The translations under genes and the position numbers were made by a program. Below, piece after piece: positions 40,677-50,782 of a stretch of DNA of 64,000 nucleotides (position 1 is its first letter; every line of letters begins with the position of its first letter). A model generated the notes under the pieces. The model did not search any database, was not told where the DNA came from, and saw nothing but the letters and a program-made list of their open reading frames with translations. Source of the DNA: J095 sp964517605 (lineage in GTDB: Bacteria > Chloroflexota > Anaerolineae > 4572-78 > J111); NCBI GenBank assembly GCA_964517605.1, contig CAZFCE010000014.1, positions 62,001 through 126,000 on the forward strand, given 5' to 3'.

Positions 40677-41410
40677 GCTTGTTTTCGGCTTTCCTGCCAC
40701 AAAAAACTGGCGTACACCCCCACCAAAACCAGCCCAAACGTAAACCACTGGATGGCATAACTCAGGTGACTGCCTTCGCTCAGGTCAAAATCCTCTTCAC
40801 GGCGCGGCATTTCAGCGGGATCAGCGCCGGGCGATTGTTTAACGTACAGCGGCAGCAGCGGATACGCCAATTGTTGGCTTATGCGCTCGGTGTCTACCCG
40901 AAACCACTTGTCCAGCCGGGTTTCGCCGGGAGCCAGCGTGGGGTCGGGTATGACCAGGTAGCCGCCGGGCTGCGGCTGGTTGCGGTAAGCCAGGCCGGTA
41001 ATCGTTACTTCGCCGGTAATGTCGTAAGCATGGCGCACCTGCGGCGTAACCTGATCCAGCGGAATCCAGCCGCGATTGATAATTACAGCCTGGTTGCTGC
41101 CCGTAATTTTGAGCGGCGTGAGCAACTCAACGCCCGGTTTGCCCTGAAAAGGCCGGTTTTGCAAAATCATATTTTCGGCGTTATCAAACACGCCGGTTAC
41201 AGTTACCCGGCGGCGTTGCAACTCAGCGGGGTTAACCGGCTCGCCGGTCAGCGCCACCGGCGCGGCGTTCAACCCGGCGATAATTTCGGCGTTGAGGGCG
41301 CGGCGCTGTTCCAGCCGGCGCAACTGCCAAAACCCCAAATTTACCAGAATAATCACCCCAATAATAACGATGATGTGGCCAATCCAGTATTTTTTTAGAG
41401 TGACGGTCAT
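40673..41410 (-). CDS. SURF1 family cytochrome oxidase assembly protein
   Basis: 245 residues. Two transmembrane helices, one N-terminal (IGHIIVIIGVIILVNLGFWQLRRLEQR) and one C-terminal (YAIQWFTFGLVLVGVYASF), enclose an extracytoplasmic domain with VTGVFD, NRPFQGKPGVELLTPL and VIINRGWIPLD. SURF1 helps deliver haem a or assemble subunit I of haem-copper oxidases. A strong AAGGGGG precedes the ATG. No cox genes are adjacent, but its presence implies aerobic respiration in this organism. Confidence 0.93.
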   Translation of the reverse strand: MTVTLKKYWIGHIIVIIGVIILVNLGFWQLRRLEQRRALNAEIIAGLNAAPVALTGEPVNPAELQRRRVTVTGVFDNAENMILQNRPFQGKPGVELLTPLKITGSNQAVIINRGWIPLDQVTPQVRHAYDITGEVTITGLAYRNQPQPGGYLVIPDPTLAPGETRLDKWFRVDTERISQQLAYPLLPLYVKQSPGADPAEMPRREEDFDLSEGSHLSYAIQWFTFGLVLVGVYASFLWQESRKQA

Positions 41411-41435
41411 GGCAATCCCCCTTGAAAACAGTTTG

Positions 41436-41545
41436 GTGAGTTGAGGAGTTTTGTGAGTTGAGGAGTTTTGTGAGTTGAGGAGTTTTGTGAGTGAAACTCC
41501 TCAACTCATTAAACTCACCGCACTCATTAAACTCTCCAACTCTCA
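41436..41545. repeat. Three perfect 17-bp tandem repeats and a 14-bp hairpin
   Basis: GTGAGTTGAGGAGTTTT occurs at 41436, 41453 and 41470. The third copy pairs with an inverted copy (AAACTCCTCAACTC, 41494-41507) across an 8-base loop, and degenerate AACTC-based inverted units continue to about 41545. It lies in the divergent SURF1/glycosidase spacer. Confidence 0.8.
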
Positions 41546-41599
41546 GAACTTACTAAATATAGCGGTATTCCGATTACCGCCCCCAACATCTGGCGTTAC

Positions 41600-41628
41600 T
41601 TGCTTTGATTCTATACATTATGTATACT
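41600..41628 (+). promoter_or_regulatory. Promoter of the secreted glycosidase-like gene
   Basis: TTGCTT, a 17-base spacer and TATACT. Its position rules out the upstream in-frame ATG at 41605 and supports ATG 41674. Confidence 0.6.
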
Positions 41629-41673
41629 AATTATGGTTATCTGGATTGTTTTCAGCAAATTGGTAGCAATGCA

Positions 41674-43707
41674 ATGGGTCTGAAAAAACTGACTCTGACC
41701 TGGCTAATGGCCCTGCTGGCGCTGGCGTTTACCCCGGCAGTCAGCGCCAATTCACCCCTGCCCACCGACCTGTCGTACAGCACCGAAACCACCTGGCTGC
41801 TGCCCGGCCTGCCCGATTTGAGCGCCGCATCGGGCTACATTCCGCACAATTTTTCGCACGGCAACGCCATCTTTCAAATTGGCAACGAAACCATTCACGG
41901 CTTTCGGCCCGGCAAAGTATACGCCGAAATGTACATCCGCGATATTGCCTGGGGCATGACCACCGCTCAATATTATTACCCGGATGAATACCTGCGCGAC
42001 CCCATCGAAGCCTACCTGCGCCGCCAGTACACCGCCGAAACCGTCAGTTTAGATGGCGATTTTGGCGTGGTAGCCGGCGCGGGCGCAATTGGCGGCATCC
42101 TTACCCCGCAGGGGCGCAGCAACAAACAAACCGCCACCACCGACGAAGAAACCAGCCTGATTCACGCCGCCTACCTGTATTACCGGCTCAATTACAACAC
42201 CGGCTGGTTAACCGGCCAGATTAATGGCCGCCCGCTCATTGAGCGGCTCAACCTGGCCGCCGATTGGCTGCTGGCCCACCGGCTCAATCCGCAGTTAAAA
42301 TTGCTGTGGCGCGGCCACACCACCGATTGGGGCGACGTAAAATTTGAAAAAGGCCCCGGCTACACCGATTACAACCCGGCCCGCGACCACCAGACCGCTT
42401 CCATTTATGACCAGGCGCTGGCCTACATGGCCCTGTTGGAACTGGCCGAACTCAACGCCGCGGTTGGCAACACCTCGCAGGCCGACCACTGGCAAAACAC
42501 CGCCGAAGAGTTAAAAACGCAAACCAACGCCCTCCTCTGGCAACCGGAAAAAGGCTATTACCTGACTCACCTGCACATTACCCCGTTGCAGCACGGTTTT
42601 GACGAAAGCGCGATGGTGAGCATTGCCAACGCCCTGGCCGTGTACGCCGGGCTGACCAATCCCGCCCAAACCCAGGCCATTTTTGCTAACCTGGAACAGG
42701 CCCGCGCCGCCGCCGGGGTGAACAAGCCGGGGCTGTCGTTGTATCCGTTTTATCCCAACCAGTGGCCCAACCTGTTTTTTGATTATTCCGGCATGGGCTA
42801 CGGCAACTACCAAAACGGCGGCGTGTGGGATTGGTGGGGCGGCGTGCAAATCCAGGCCGAATTTCTTACCGGCCACGCCGAGGCCGCCCAAAAACACCTG
42901 TTTCAAGTGGCCAACGATTGGCAAAAACATCCCGGCAACATCATCGAATGGCAAAGCAGCACCGACCCCCGCCACGAAGGCAGCCACTACTACAGCGCCG
43001 CCGCCGGCACTATGGGCAGCGCCATTATTGACGGCTTTTTTGGGGTGCGGCTCACCGGCAGCGGCCTTACCCTGCAACCCCGGCTGGGCCTAAACGATGG
43101 CTACATTCGGGTGTACCAGGTCGCCACCAACCGCTACGCCGCCTACACCTACGATTGGGACCAATACACCACCAAACTCAATTACGGCACCAACGCCGCC
43201 GGGCCGGTGGTGATTAAACTGTTCAAACTCCGCTCCGAGCAAATCCAGAGCATCAAAATTGATGGCAATCCGGCCCAAATTACCGCCGAAACCGTTGGCC
43301 GCGATACCTACCTGGTGTTCAACGCGCCCACCGGCCAGCACAGCATCGAAATTGACAAGGGCCAGCCACCCGCCGCCGACACTCCGCCGCTAACCGCCGC
43401 CGACCTGCCGGTGGCTAACTTGGCCACGCCCGGCATTGCCCGCAACGCCGCACCGCCGCCCAACGCGCCGCAACCGCAAGTAAATGCCGCCATCGAGCAA
43501 GCCTATTCCGCCGGCAACCTGCGCCAAACGCCAACCACGGTGCGCTACGCCCGCGAATGGCGGCTGGAAGTGCTGCAATTTGCCAGCTTTCTGCTGGTGG
43601 GCGTCACTTCGCTGGGGTTGATTGGGCTGGCCATTTTGCGGCGAAAAATTGGCCTGGGCTACACCGATACCCCCGCCGCCGGGCCGCGCCGCCGCAAACT
43701 GCCATGA
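41674..43707 (+). CDS. Secreted, membrane-anchored six-hairpin glycosidase-like protein
   Basis: 677 residues from ATG 41674, which gives a clean signal peptide (LTLTWLMALLALAFTPAVSA). The body (residues about 30-480) is an (alpha/alpha)6-type fold with VYAEMYIRDIAWG, the DWGDVKFEKGPGY loop and IYDQALAYMALLELAEL, resembling amylo-1,6-glucosidase, GH63 and GH78 relatives. A beta-rich domain follows (about 480-590). Then come a Pro/Ala linker and a C-terminal helix (LQFASFLLVGVTSLGLIGLAIL) with a basic tail, anchoring it outside the cell. Probable hydrolase of an exogenous or envelope glycan; the substrate is unknown. Confidence 0.78.
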   Translation: MGLKKLTLTWLMALLALAFTPAVSANSPLPTDLSYSTETTWLLPGLPDLSAASGYIPHNFSHGNAIFQIGNETIHGFRPGKVYAEMYIRDIAWGMTTAQYYYPDEYLRDPIEAYLRRQYTAETVSLDGDFGVVAGAGAIGGILTPQGRSNKQTATTDEETSLIHAAYLYYRLNYNTGWLTGQINGRPLIERLNLAADWLLAHRLNPQLKLLWRGHTTDWGDVKFEKGPGYTDYNPARDHQTASIYDQALAYMALLELAELNAAVGNTSQADHWQNTAEELKTQTNALLWQPEKGYYLTHLHITPLQHGFDESAMVSIANALAVYAGLTNPAQTQAIFANLEQARAAAGVNKPGLSLYPFYPNQWPNLFFDYSGMGYGNYQNGGVWDWWGGVQIQAEFLTGHAEAAQKHLFQVANDWQKHPGNIIEWQSSTDPRHEGSHYYSAAAGTMGSAIIDGFFGVRLTGSGLTLQPRLGLNDGYIRVYQVATNRYAAYTYDWDQYTTKLNYGTNAAGPVVIKLFKLRSEQIQSIKIDGNPAQITAETVGRDTYLVFNAPTGQHSIEIDKGQPPAADTPPLTAADLPVANLATPGIARNAAPPPNAPQPQVNAAIEQAYSAGNLRQTPTTVRYAREWRLEVLQFASFLLVGVTSLGLIGLAILRRKIGLGYTDTPAAGPRRRKLP

Positions 43708-44489
43708 ATCCCCACCACCGGGTTGTGATTCTCACCGGGGCCACGCAGGGCATTGGCCGCGCTGCCGCCATCGAGTTGGCCCGAGCCGGCTGCCGCCTGG
43801 CGCTGGTGGCCCGCCACGCCGAACCGCTGCACGCGCTGGCCGCCGAGTTAACCGCCGCCGGACATACCGCCCTCGCCTTGCCCGCCGATTTGGGCGATAC
43901 GGCCCAGGCCGCCGGGCTGGTTCACGCCGCCGCGCAACACTTTGGCCAAATTGATGTGGTAATCAACAACGCCGCCATTGGCCTGCGCGACCTTGTAACC
44001 GACATCAACGAGGCCGAACACCGCCGCATGTGGGATGTTAACTATTTTGGGCCGGTGGCGCTCATTCAGGCGGCCATTCCGTATTTTAAAAGCAATTCCG
44101 CCGGCGGCCTGGTCATCAACATTTCTTCGATTGTGGGGCGGCGGGCCATGCCGGGCATTGCCGGGTACTGCGCCGGCAAAGCCGCGCTGGAAAAGCTGGC
44201 CGAAAGCCTGCGGGTAGAGCTACGCGCCGACAACATTCGGGTGAGTACGGTGTACCCCGGCGTTACCGGCACCCGTTTTAATGATAATTCGCTGGGCGGC
44301 AGCCGGCGCGGGCGCGGGCGCACCACCGGCGTGCCACCGGAACGGGTAGCCCGCGCCATTTTACGCGCCGTGCGCCGCGAACCCCGCGATGTGTTCATCA
44401 CCTGGTTTGACCTAGCTTTTGTTACCGCCGGCATGCTCATGCCAGGGCTAATGGATTGGCTGCTGGCGCGTCATTTTGACCGCCGTTAA
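43704..44489 (+). CDS. Short-chain dehydrogenase/reductase
   Basis: 261 residues from ATG 43704, overlapping the glycosidase stop as ATGA. Classical SDR: cofactor motif TGATQGIGRAAAIELA, NNAAIGL, catalytic Ser in ISSIVG and the Y-x-x-x-K in YCAGKAALEKLAESL. The C-terminal part (residues about 225-255) has a hydrophobic stretch that may touch the membrane. NAD(P)-dependent oxidoreductase of unknown substrate. Confidence 0.92.
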   Translation: MNPHHRVVILTGATQGIGRAAAIELARAGCRLALVARHAEPLHALAAELTAAGHTALALPADLGDTAQAAGLVHAAAQHFGQIDVVINNAAIGLRDLVTDINEAEHRRMWDVNYFGPVALIQAAIPYFKSNSAGGLVINISSIVGRRAMPGIAGYCAGKAALEKLAESLRVELRADNIRVSTVYPGVTGTRFNDNSLGGSRRGRGRTTGVPPERVARAILRAVRREPRDVFITWFDLAFVTAGMLMPGLMDWLLARHFDRR

Positions 44490-44513
44490 ACCACAATTCC
44501 ACCCCTTTGTCTT

Positions 44514-44542
44514 TTGGCGGTTGCGCCGATTACTGGTAGAAT
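44514..44542 (+). promoter_or_regulatory. Promoter of the YdcF-like gene
   Basis: TTGGCG, a 17-base spacer and TAGAAT with an extended TG one base upstream, 46 bases before the ATG at 44589. Confidence 0.55.
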
Positions 44543-44588
44543 CTTATTTTGATATAACTTATACATCGGGGCCGCCATTATCCGTTTA

Positions 44589-45230
44589 ATGAAAAAACTC
44601 CTGATTGCGTTTTTGGTGTTGTTGGCGCTGATTTTAGCCTGGCCGTGGCTGCTCCGCGCCTGGATACACTGGCGAATGGCTCCGGTGGTGTTTGAAGCCG
44701 GACGCCCCCGGCCCGCTACTGGCGTGGCGCTGGTGCTGGGGGCGGGGTTGCAACGGAACGGCCAGCCCACTCCGGTGCTGCACGACCGGGTGGCCACCGC
44801 AGTTGATTTGTACAAAACCGGCGTGGTTAAAAAGCTGCTGTTAAGCGGCGACAATCGGTTTGAGTATTACAACGAACCGGAAGCCATGCGCCGCCTGGCC
44901 ATAGAACTGGGCGCGGCCAACCAGGATTTGGTGCTGGATTACGCCGGACGCCGCACCTACGACTCGTGCTACCGGGCCAAAGCCATTTTTCGGGTGGATG
45001 AACTGGTGGTAGTCACGCAGCGGTTTCATCTTGACCGGGCGCTGTACCTGTGCAACGCCGTGGGTATTAAGGCTACCGGGGCCATCGCCGACCGCCGCCC
45101 GTACAGCGGTTACAATTTTTGGCAAATCCGAGAGGTAGCCGCCACGGTGCGGGCCTGGCTGGATGTAAACATTTTGCAACCGGAGCCGGTGTTAGGCGAA
45201 CAGTTACCTATAAAAATTGCCGGGAACTAA
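44589..45230 (+). CDS. YdcF/SanA-like (DUF218) membrane protein
   Basis: 213 residues. N-terminal anchor (LLIAFLVLLALILAWPWLLRAW) and an extracytoplasmic DUF218 domain with ALVLGAGLQRNG, KLLLSGDNR, EPEAMRRLAIELG and the TYDSCYRAK block typical of the SanA/vancomycin-resistance branch. These proteins affect envelope permeability; their reaction is not established. It is followed 33 bases later by the hybrid histidine kinase gene. Confidence 0.87.
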   Translation: MKKLLIAFLVLLALILAWPWLLRAWIHWRMAPVVFEAGRPRPATGVALVLGAGLQRNGQPTPVLHDRVATAVDLYKTGVVKKLLLSGDNRFEYYNEPEAMRRLAIELGAANQDLVLDYAGRRTYDSCYRAKAIFRVDELVVVTQRFHLDRALYLCNAVGIKATGAIADRRPYSGYNFWQIREVAATVRAWLDVNILQPEPVLGEQLPIKIAGN

Positions 45231-45263
45231 CCCGGCCACGGCAGCCAAGTAAGGAGAAAAAGC

Positions 45264-48200
45264 ATGAACACGCCTCCTTTATCCGCCGGAGAAAAAACCG
45301 GGTCATTAGCCGCCGCCGATTTGCCCGCCAGCGCCGCCCATGACTGGTGGGCGGTAGACGCATCCCCCATTACCACCATTTATCTGGACAACCACGGTAC
45401 CATCACCTTTGAAAACCCGGCTACCCGCGAGTTGTTGGGCAAACTCACCGGTCAGGCCGTTTCGGTGGTGGGGCAGCCCATCAGCCAGGTTTGCGCTCAC
45501 CTCACCACCGATGCCTCGGAGATGATTGGCCGGCTTTTAAATGGCCACCGCGTTGCCAGCCAGGTGGTGTACCATCAGCCTGTAACCGGCCAGGAATTTT
45601 ACCTGGAACTTTTGGGCGTGCCGCTGCTGAATACCGCCGGCAGCCAAACCGGCGCAATTTTTTACTGCAACAACGTTACCCACCACCGGCAAACCGAGCT
45701 CACCCAGCAAGCCATTTACAATATTTCCAAAGCGGTACATTCTACCAACAACCTGCAAGAGCTGTTCCGGCAAATTCACACCATAATTGTTACCCTGCTA
45801 CCCGCCGAAAACATCTACGTGGCGCTGTATGATAACGAAACCGGCGAGATTACGTTTCCCTATGTAATTGATGATGACCCCACGCCGCTGCCCAAGTTTC
45901 CCGGTAAAGGGTTAACCGCCTACGTGCTGCGCACCGGGCAGCCGCTTTTGGCCACCGGCGAGATTTTTGATAGCCTGCTGGCCGCCGGCGAAATCGAACA
46001 GATTGGCCGGCGGCCGGTTGACTGGCTGGGCGTGCCGCTAAAAATAGGTGATAAAACCATTGGCGTGCTCGCAGTGCAAAGCTACGTAGAAACCATGCGC
46101 ATAAAACCGGACGACCAGGATATTTTGGTGTTTGTGTCAACGCAGGTGGCTATGGCCATTGAGCACAAACAATCCGAAGAGGAACTGCGCCGCCGCAACC
46201 GCGAACTCAGCCTGTTTAACCGCATCATCGAGGCGTCTGTGGCCAACCAGCCGCCGGAATACATTTTAGAAATCACCTGCCGCGAACTGGCCACAATTTT
46301 TAACATTTCCCAGGTGGCGGCGCTGCTGCTCAATCCGCAAAAAACCATTGCCACTATGGTCGCCGAATACACCCCCGAAGAGGCGCTACCCGGTTTTAAC
46401 TGGATGCTGTCGGTGGCGGTTGATCCGCTCATTCACCATTTGCTCACCCACAAAACCCCCATGATTGTGAACAACGCACCCACCGACCCCCGCGCCGCCG
46501 GGATTCGGCGGGTGCCGGGCTGGCAGCAAGTGGCGGCAGTGGTACTGCTGCCGCTGTTGTTTAAAGACGAGATTATTGGCGGGCTGGTACTGGGCCACAC
46601 CCAGCCACGCCGCTTTTTGCCCCAGGAAATCAGCCTGGCCTGGAGCGCCGCCGACCAGGTGGCGGGCGCGATTAACCGCGTTCACCTGACCCAAACATAC
46701 TACCGGCTGGCCACCGCCATTGAGCAGGCCGCCGAAAGCGTGATTATCACCGATACGCAGGGCATTATTTTGTACGTAAACCCGGCCTGCGAGCGCGTGA
46801 GCGGTTATTCTCAGGCCGAATTGCTGGGCCGGAATCCCAAAATTCTCCAAAGCGGCAAGCACAGCCGAGAGTTTTACAACGACCTGTGGCGCACCATCAC
46901 CTCCGGCGAAACCTGGCATGGGCGCTTTATCAACAAAAAAAAGGATGGCCGCCTGTACACCGAAGACACCAGCATCACCCCCATTCGGGCCGAAAACGGT
47001 GAAACCATCAGTTTTGTGTCGGTACAGCACGATATTAGCCGCGAGGTAGACCTGGAAAACCAGTACCAGCAGGCGCAAAAAATGGAAGCCATTGGCCAGC
47101 TTACCGCCGGCATTGCCCACGATTTTAACAACCTGCTCACGGTGATTAACGGTTTTGTGGAACTGGCGCAAAATCAGGTCGCCGAAGGCGACCCGTTACG
47201 TGAAATGCTGGATAAAGTGGCCAACTCTGGCCAGCGCGCCGCCAATTTGGTGCGGCAACTGCTGGTTTTTAGCCGCAAACAAAGCGTAGAACCCAAAGTT
47301 CTCAACCTCAACGACATCGCCGCCGATTTGAGCAAAATGCTCCAGCGGGTTATCGGCGAAGACATCCAGATGAATCTGGCGCTCACGCCCAACCTGTGGC
47401 CCATCAAAGCCGACCACGCCCAAATTGAACAGGTGATTGTAAACCTGGTGGTTAACGCCCGCGACGCCATGCCGCACGGCGGCACGTTAACCATAGAAAC
47501 CGGCAACATAACGCTCGACCGGCGCTACGCGGCCAACCACATGGGCGTAAAAACGGGCGAGTACGTGCAACTCAGCGTTAGCGACACCGGTTGTGGCATC
47601 CCCGAGGAGATAAAAAACCACATTTTTGAGCCGTTTTTTACCACAAAACCGCAGGGCAAAGGCACCGGGCTGGGCTTGGCCACGGTATTTGGCATTATCA
47701 AACAAAGTAACGGCTACATTTGGGTGTACAGCGAACCCAACCACGGCGCTACGTTTAAAGTGTACCTGCCCCGTGCCGATGCCGTTGCGCCGCCGGTCAA
47801 ATTCGCCCGCGCTGTCAACACCATGCCGATGGGTGAAGAAACTATTTTGCTGGTAGAAGATGAAGCCTCGGTGCGCGAACTGACCACCGAATTGCTGCTG
47901 CAACAGGGTTACACCGTGCTGGTAGCCACCAACGGCGCCGAGGCCCTTAAGGTTTTTCAAGCCTTTAACGCGCCCATTCACCTGCTGATTACCGATGTGG
48001 TTATGCCGCACGTGGGCGGCAAAGAACTGGCCGACCAGCTTGTTAGCCTCAGCCCTCAATTAAAGGTGCTTTTTATTTCGGGCTACACCGATGACACAAT
48101 CTCTCGCCGGGGCCTTTTAACCGAAGGGATTAAATTTGTGCAAAAACCATTCTCACTCACTACAATAATCCACAAAGTCCGAGAGGTGCTAGACAGCTAA
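45264..48200 (+). CDS. Hybrid sensor histidine kinase (PAS-GAF-GAF-PAS-HisKA-HATPase-REC)
   Basis: 978 residues, no transmembrane segment. Order: PAS (about 35-140), GAF (165-300), GAF (330-475), PAS (485-600; DTQGIILYVNPACERVSGYS), HisKA with H box LTAGIAHDFNNLLTVINGF, HATPase with VVNARDAMPHGGT and VSDTGCGIPEE, then a C-terminal receiver with Asp in LLITDVVMPHVGG and Lys in VQKPFSLT. HDFNNLL is typical of the NtrB-like class with attached receiver. AAGGAG precedes the ATG. It overlaps the next gene by one base (TAATG). Its signal is unknown; GAF domains suggest a small molecule or redox cue. Confidence 0.93.
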   Translation: MNTPPLSAGEKTGSLAAADLPASAAHDWWAVDASPITTIYLDNHGTITFENPATRELLGKLTGQAVSVVGQPISQVCAHLTTDASEMIGRLLNGHRVASQVVYHQPVTGQEFYLELLGVPLLNTAGSQTGAIFYCNNVTHHRQTELTQQAIYNISKAVHSTNNLQELFRQIHTIIVTLLPAENIYVALYDNETGEITFPYVIDDDPTPLPKFPGKGLTAYVLRTGQPLLATGEIFDSLLAAGEIEQIGRRPVDWLGVPLKIGDKTIGVLAVQSYVETMRIKPDDQDILVFVSTQVAMAIEHKQSEEELRRRNRELSLFNRIIEASVANQPPEYILEITCRELATIFNISQVAALLLNPQKTIATMVAEYTPEEALPGFNWMLSVAVDPLIHHLLTHKTPMIVNNAPTDPRAAGIRRVPGWQQVAAVVLLPLLFKDEIIGGLVLGHTQPRRFLPQEISLAWSAADQVAGAINRVHLTQTYYRLATAIEQAAESVIITDTQGIILYVNPACERVSGYSQAELLGRNPKILQSGKHSREFYNDLWRTITSGETWHGRFINKKKDGRLYTEDTSITPIRAENGETISFVSVQHDISREVDLENQYQQAQKMEAIGQLTAGIAHDFNNLLTVINGFVELAQNQVAEGDPLREMLDKVANSGQRAANLVRQLLVFSRKQSVEPKVLNLNDIAADLSKMLQRVIGEDIQMNLALTPNLWPIKADHAQIEQVIVNLVVNARDAMPHGGTLTIETGNITLDRRYAANHMGVKTGEYVQLSVSDTGCGIPEEIKNHIFEPFFTTKPQGKGTGLGLATVFGIIKQSNGYIWVYSEPNHGATFKVYLPRADAVAPPVKFARAVNTMPMGEETILLVEDEASVRELTTELLLQQGYTVLVATNGAEALKVFQAFNAPIHLLITDVVMPHVGGKELADQLVSLSPQLKVLFISGYTDDTISRRGLLTEGIKFVQKPFSLTTIIHKVREVLDS

Positions 48201-49060
48201 TGACCAAACCCAACATTTTTAACCACGCCATATTCAACGGCCAATTGATGCCGGTCAACCAGGCCCAAATTTCGGTGTTTAACCCGGCTTTTTCCGCCAG
48301 TTTTGGCGTGTACGAAAGCATCAAAATAGACCAGGGCCGCCCGTTTTACCTGCAAGAACACCTGCGCCGCCTGCACCAATCGGCAGAACTCATCAACCTG
48401 GAAATTAATGTTGATGCCGCCACGCTGGCCGATTGGGTGCGCCGGCTCATTCAGCTTGACCCCGCCGCCACCTGGAGCCTGCGAATTTTGGCTTTGGGCG
48501 CTACCGAACCCACCGACAGCCCGATTGTGGCCATGCAGCCCACGCCGCTGCCCACCTACGCCCCGCACCTGTACCAGACTGGCGCGGCGGCCATTCTGTA
48601 CGAAGGCCAGCGGATAATCCCCGCCTGCAAAAGCCTGAACACGCTGGTTAACTACCTGGCCCGCCGCCAGGCCCGGCAAACCGGCGCGCTAGAAGGGCTG
48701 CTGCACCACCACGGCTGCCTCACCGAAGGCGCTCGCACCAACCTGTTTGCCGTGCGCCACGGCCAAATCATCACCCCGCCCACCGCCGAGGTGTTATCGG
48801 GCATTACCCGCGACGTTATTTTGCAGGTGATGGCCGCCGCCGGCGCGCCGGTTACAGAAGCGCCGGTGCCGGTGGATATATCGCTGTACGATGAATTTTT
48901 TATCAGCAGCACCAGCATGCACGTGATGCCCATTACCAGCATCGCCGGCCAGCCGGTGGGCAACGGGCAGGTTGGCCCCGTTACCCAAACCGTTATGGCC
49001 CATTTTAACGCCCACTACCAGGACTATATGCGCCGATTAACCGCCGGCATGTTGAGTTAA
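48200..49060 (+). CDS. Class IV PLP-dependent aminotransferase
   Basis: 286 residues. Fold-type IV: N-terminal VFNPAFSASFGVYESIK, PLP lysine in CKSLNTLVNYLA, then CLTEGARTNLFAV and LSGITRDVIL for phosphate and carboxylate contacts. The family covers branched-chain aminotransferase, D-amino acid aminotransferase and aminodeoxychorismate lyase; the C-terminal EFFISSTSMHVMPI is closest to the D-amino acid/branched-chain group. Substrate is undecided. Translation is coupled to the hybrid kinase through TAATG. Confidence 0.9.
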   Translation: MTKPNIFNHAIFNGQLMPVNQAQISVFNPAFSASFGVYESIKIDQGRPFYLQEHLRRLHQSAELINLEINVDAATLADWVRRLIQLDPAATWSLRILALGATEPTDSPIVAMQPTPLPTYAPHLYQTGAAAILYEGQRIIPACKSLNTLVNYLARRQARQTGALEGLLHHHGCLTEGARTNLFAVRHGQIITPPTAEVLSGITRDVILQVMAAAGAPVTEAPVPVDISLYDEFFISSTSMHVMPITSIAGQPVGNGQVGPVTQTVMAHFNAHYQDYMRRLTAGMLS

Positions 49061-49080
49061 GCCCTGGCCGGTGGTATAAT
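49052..49080 (+). promoter_or_regulatory. Cyclophilin gene promoter
   Basis: TTGAGT, a 17-base spacer and TATAAT with extended TGG, 38 bases before ATG 49119. Confidence 0.65.
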
Positions 49081-49118
49081 TTTTAACCTTGTATCATCAA
49101 TTACAGAAAGGATTACTC

Positions 49119-49604
<486 letters not shown>

Positions 49605-49614
49605 TTTGCCCCGC

Positions 49615-49648
49615 CCCCCTCTCCCGCCCTAAACTGTGGGAGAGGGGG
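49615..49648 (+). terminator. Hairpin after the cyclophilin gene
   Basis: CCCCCTCTCCC and its exact complement around a 12-base loop. The following T-run is short (AATTTG), so termination may be incomplete. Confidence 0.6.
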
Positions 49649-49662
49649 AATTTGAAAAGTAG

Positions 49663-49690
49663 TTGCCTCGCCGGTAAATCAGGTTATAAT
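49663..49690 (+). promoter_or_regulatory. hemEHY promoter
   Basis: TTGCCT, a 16-base spacer and TATAAT, 36 bases before the hemE ATG. Confidence 0.65.
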
Positions 49691-49726
49691 ATCGGTTAAC
49701 GTGCCAACATCTCAGAAAGGACTTCC

Positions 49727-50782
49727 ATGTCGCAAGCTGACCGTTTTTTGCGGGCGTGCCGTAACCAACCGGTAGACGCTACCCCCATCTGGCTAATGCG
49801 GCAAGCTGGCCGTTACATGGCCGAATACCGCGCCCTGCGCCAGCATCACTCTATTTTAGAGCTGATCAAAACCCCGGAACTGGCCGCCGAAGTTACCCTG
49901 CAACCCATCAACGCCTTTAACCTTGATGCGGCCATTATTTTTGCCGATATTCTCACCGTTTTAGAAGGTTTGGGCCTGCGGCTGGAATTTCTCAAAGGCG
50001 AAGGCCCCGTCATCCACAACCCGGTGCGCTCCGCCGCCGATATCAACGCCCTTACCGTGCGCCCGCCCGCCGAAACGCTCGGCTTTACGCTGGAGGCCAT
50101 CAAACTGGTTTGCCGGGAATTAAACGGCAAAATCCCGCTGATTGGCTTTGCCGGCGCGCCGTTTACGCTGGCCAGTTACGCCATCGAAGGCGGCGCTTCC
50201 CGCGAGTACATCACCACCAAAAAATTGATGTACGGCCAGCCCCACCACTGGCACGCGCTTATGCACAAACTGGCCACCGCCGTGGGCGAATATCTACAGG
50301 CGCAGGCCGCCGCCGGCGCGCAGGCGCTGCAACTGTTTGATAGCTGGGTGGGGTCGCTTAGCCCCGCCGATTACCGCGAATTTGTGCTACCCCACTCTCA
50401 ACACGCCATCGAACTGGCCACCGCCGGCAATAACGTGTCGCTGATTCATTTTGGCACCGGCACCGCCGGGCTGCTACCGCTGCTCAAACAGGCCGGGGGA
50501 CAGGTGATCGGCGTGGATTGGCGCATGGATTTGGCCGAAGCCAACCGGCTGTTGGGCCGCGAGGTGGCGCTGCAAGGCAACCTGGACCCGGTGGTGCTGT
50601 TTGCCCCGGTCAGCGAAATCCGGCGGCAGGCGGCCCGCATTATTGATAGCGTAAACCACCGGCCCGGCCACATTTTTAATTTAGGTCACGGCATTTTGCA
50701 GCGCACGTCGGTGGAACACGTGGCCGCGCTGGTTGATTTTGTCCATGAATATTCGGCGCAGAAAAAAGAGGATGCCCCATGA
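49727..50782 (+). CDS. hemE: Uroporphyrinogen decarboxylase
   Basis: 351 residues. The N-terminal ATPIWLMRQAGRYMAEYR and the GFAGAPFTLASYAIEG block are diagnostic. It decarboxylates uroporphyrinogen III to coproporphyrinogen III in the cytosol. AAAGGA precedes the ATG. First of three haem genes, coupled to hemH by ATGA. An oxidative or radical coproporphyrinogen step (hemF/hemN) is not in the window. Confidence 0.96.
   Translation: MSQADRFLRACRNQPVDATPIWLMRQAGRYMAEYRALRQHHSILELIKTPELAAEVTLQPINAFNLDAAIIFADILTVLEGLGLRLEFLKGEGPVIHNPVRSAADINALTVRPPAETLGFTLEAIKLVCRELNGKIPLIGFAGAPFTLASYAIEGGASREYITTKKLMYGQPHHWHALMHKLATAVGEYLQAQAAAGAQALQLFDSWVGSLSPADYREFVLPHSQHAIELATAGNNVSLIHFGTGTAGLLPLLKQAGGQVIGVDWRMDLAEANRLLGREVALQGNLDPVVLFAPVSEIRRQAARIIDSVNHRPGHIFNLGHGILQRTSVEHVAALVDFVHEYSAQKKEDAP

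Noticed and set aside
41436..41520. CRISPR array
   Set aside because: The 17-bp units are contiguous with no spacers and there are no cas genes.
43557..43703. Longer start for the SDR gene
   Set aside because: The extra 49 codons lie inside the glycosidase gene and encode no conserved sequence; ATG 43704 gives the normal SDR start.
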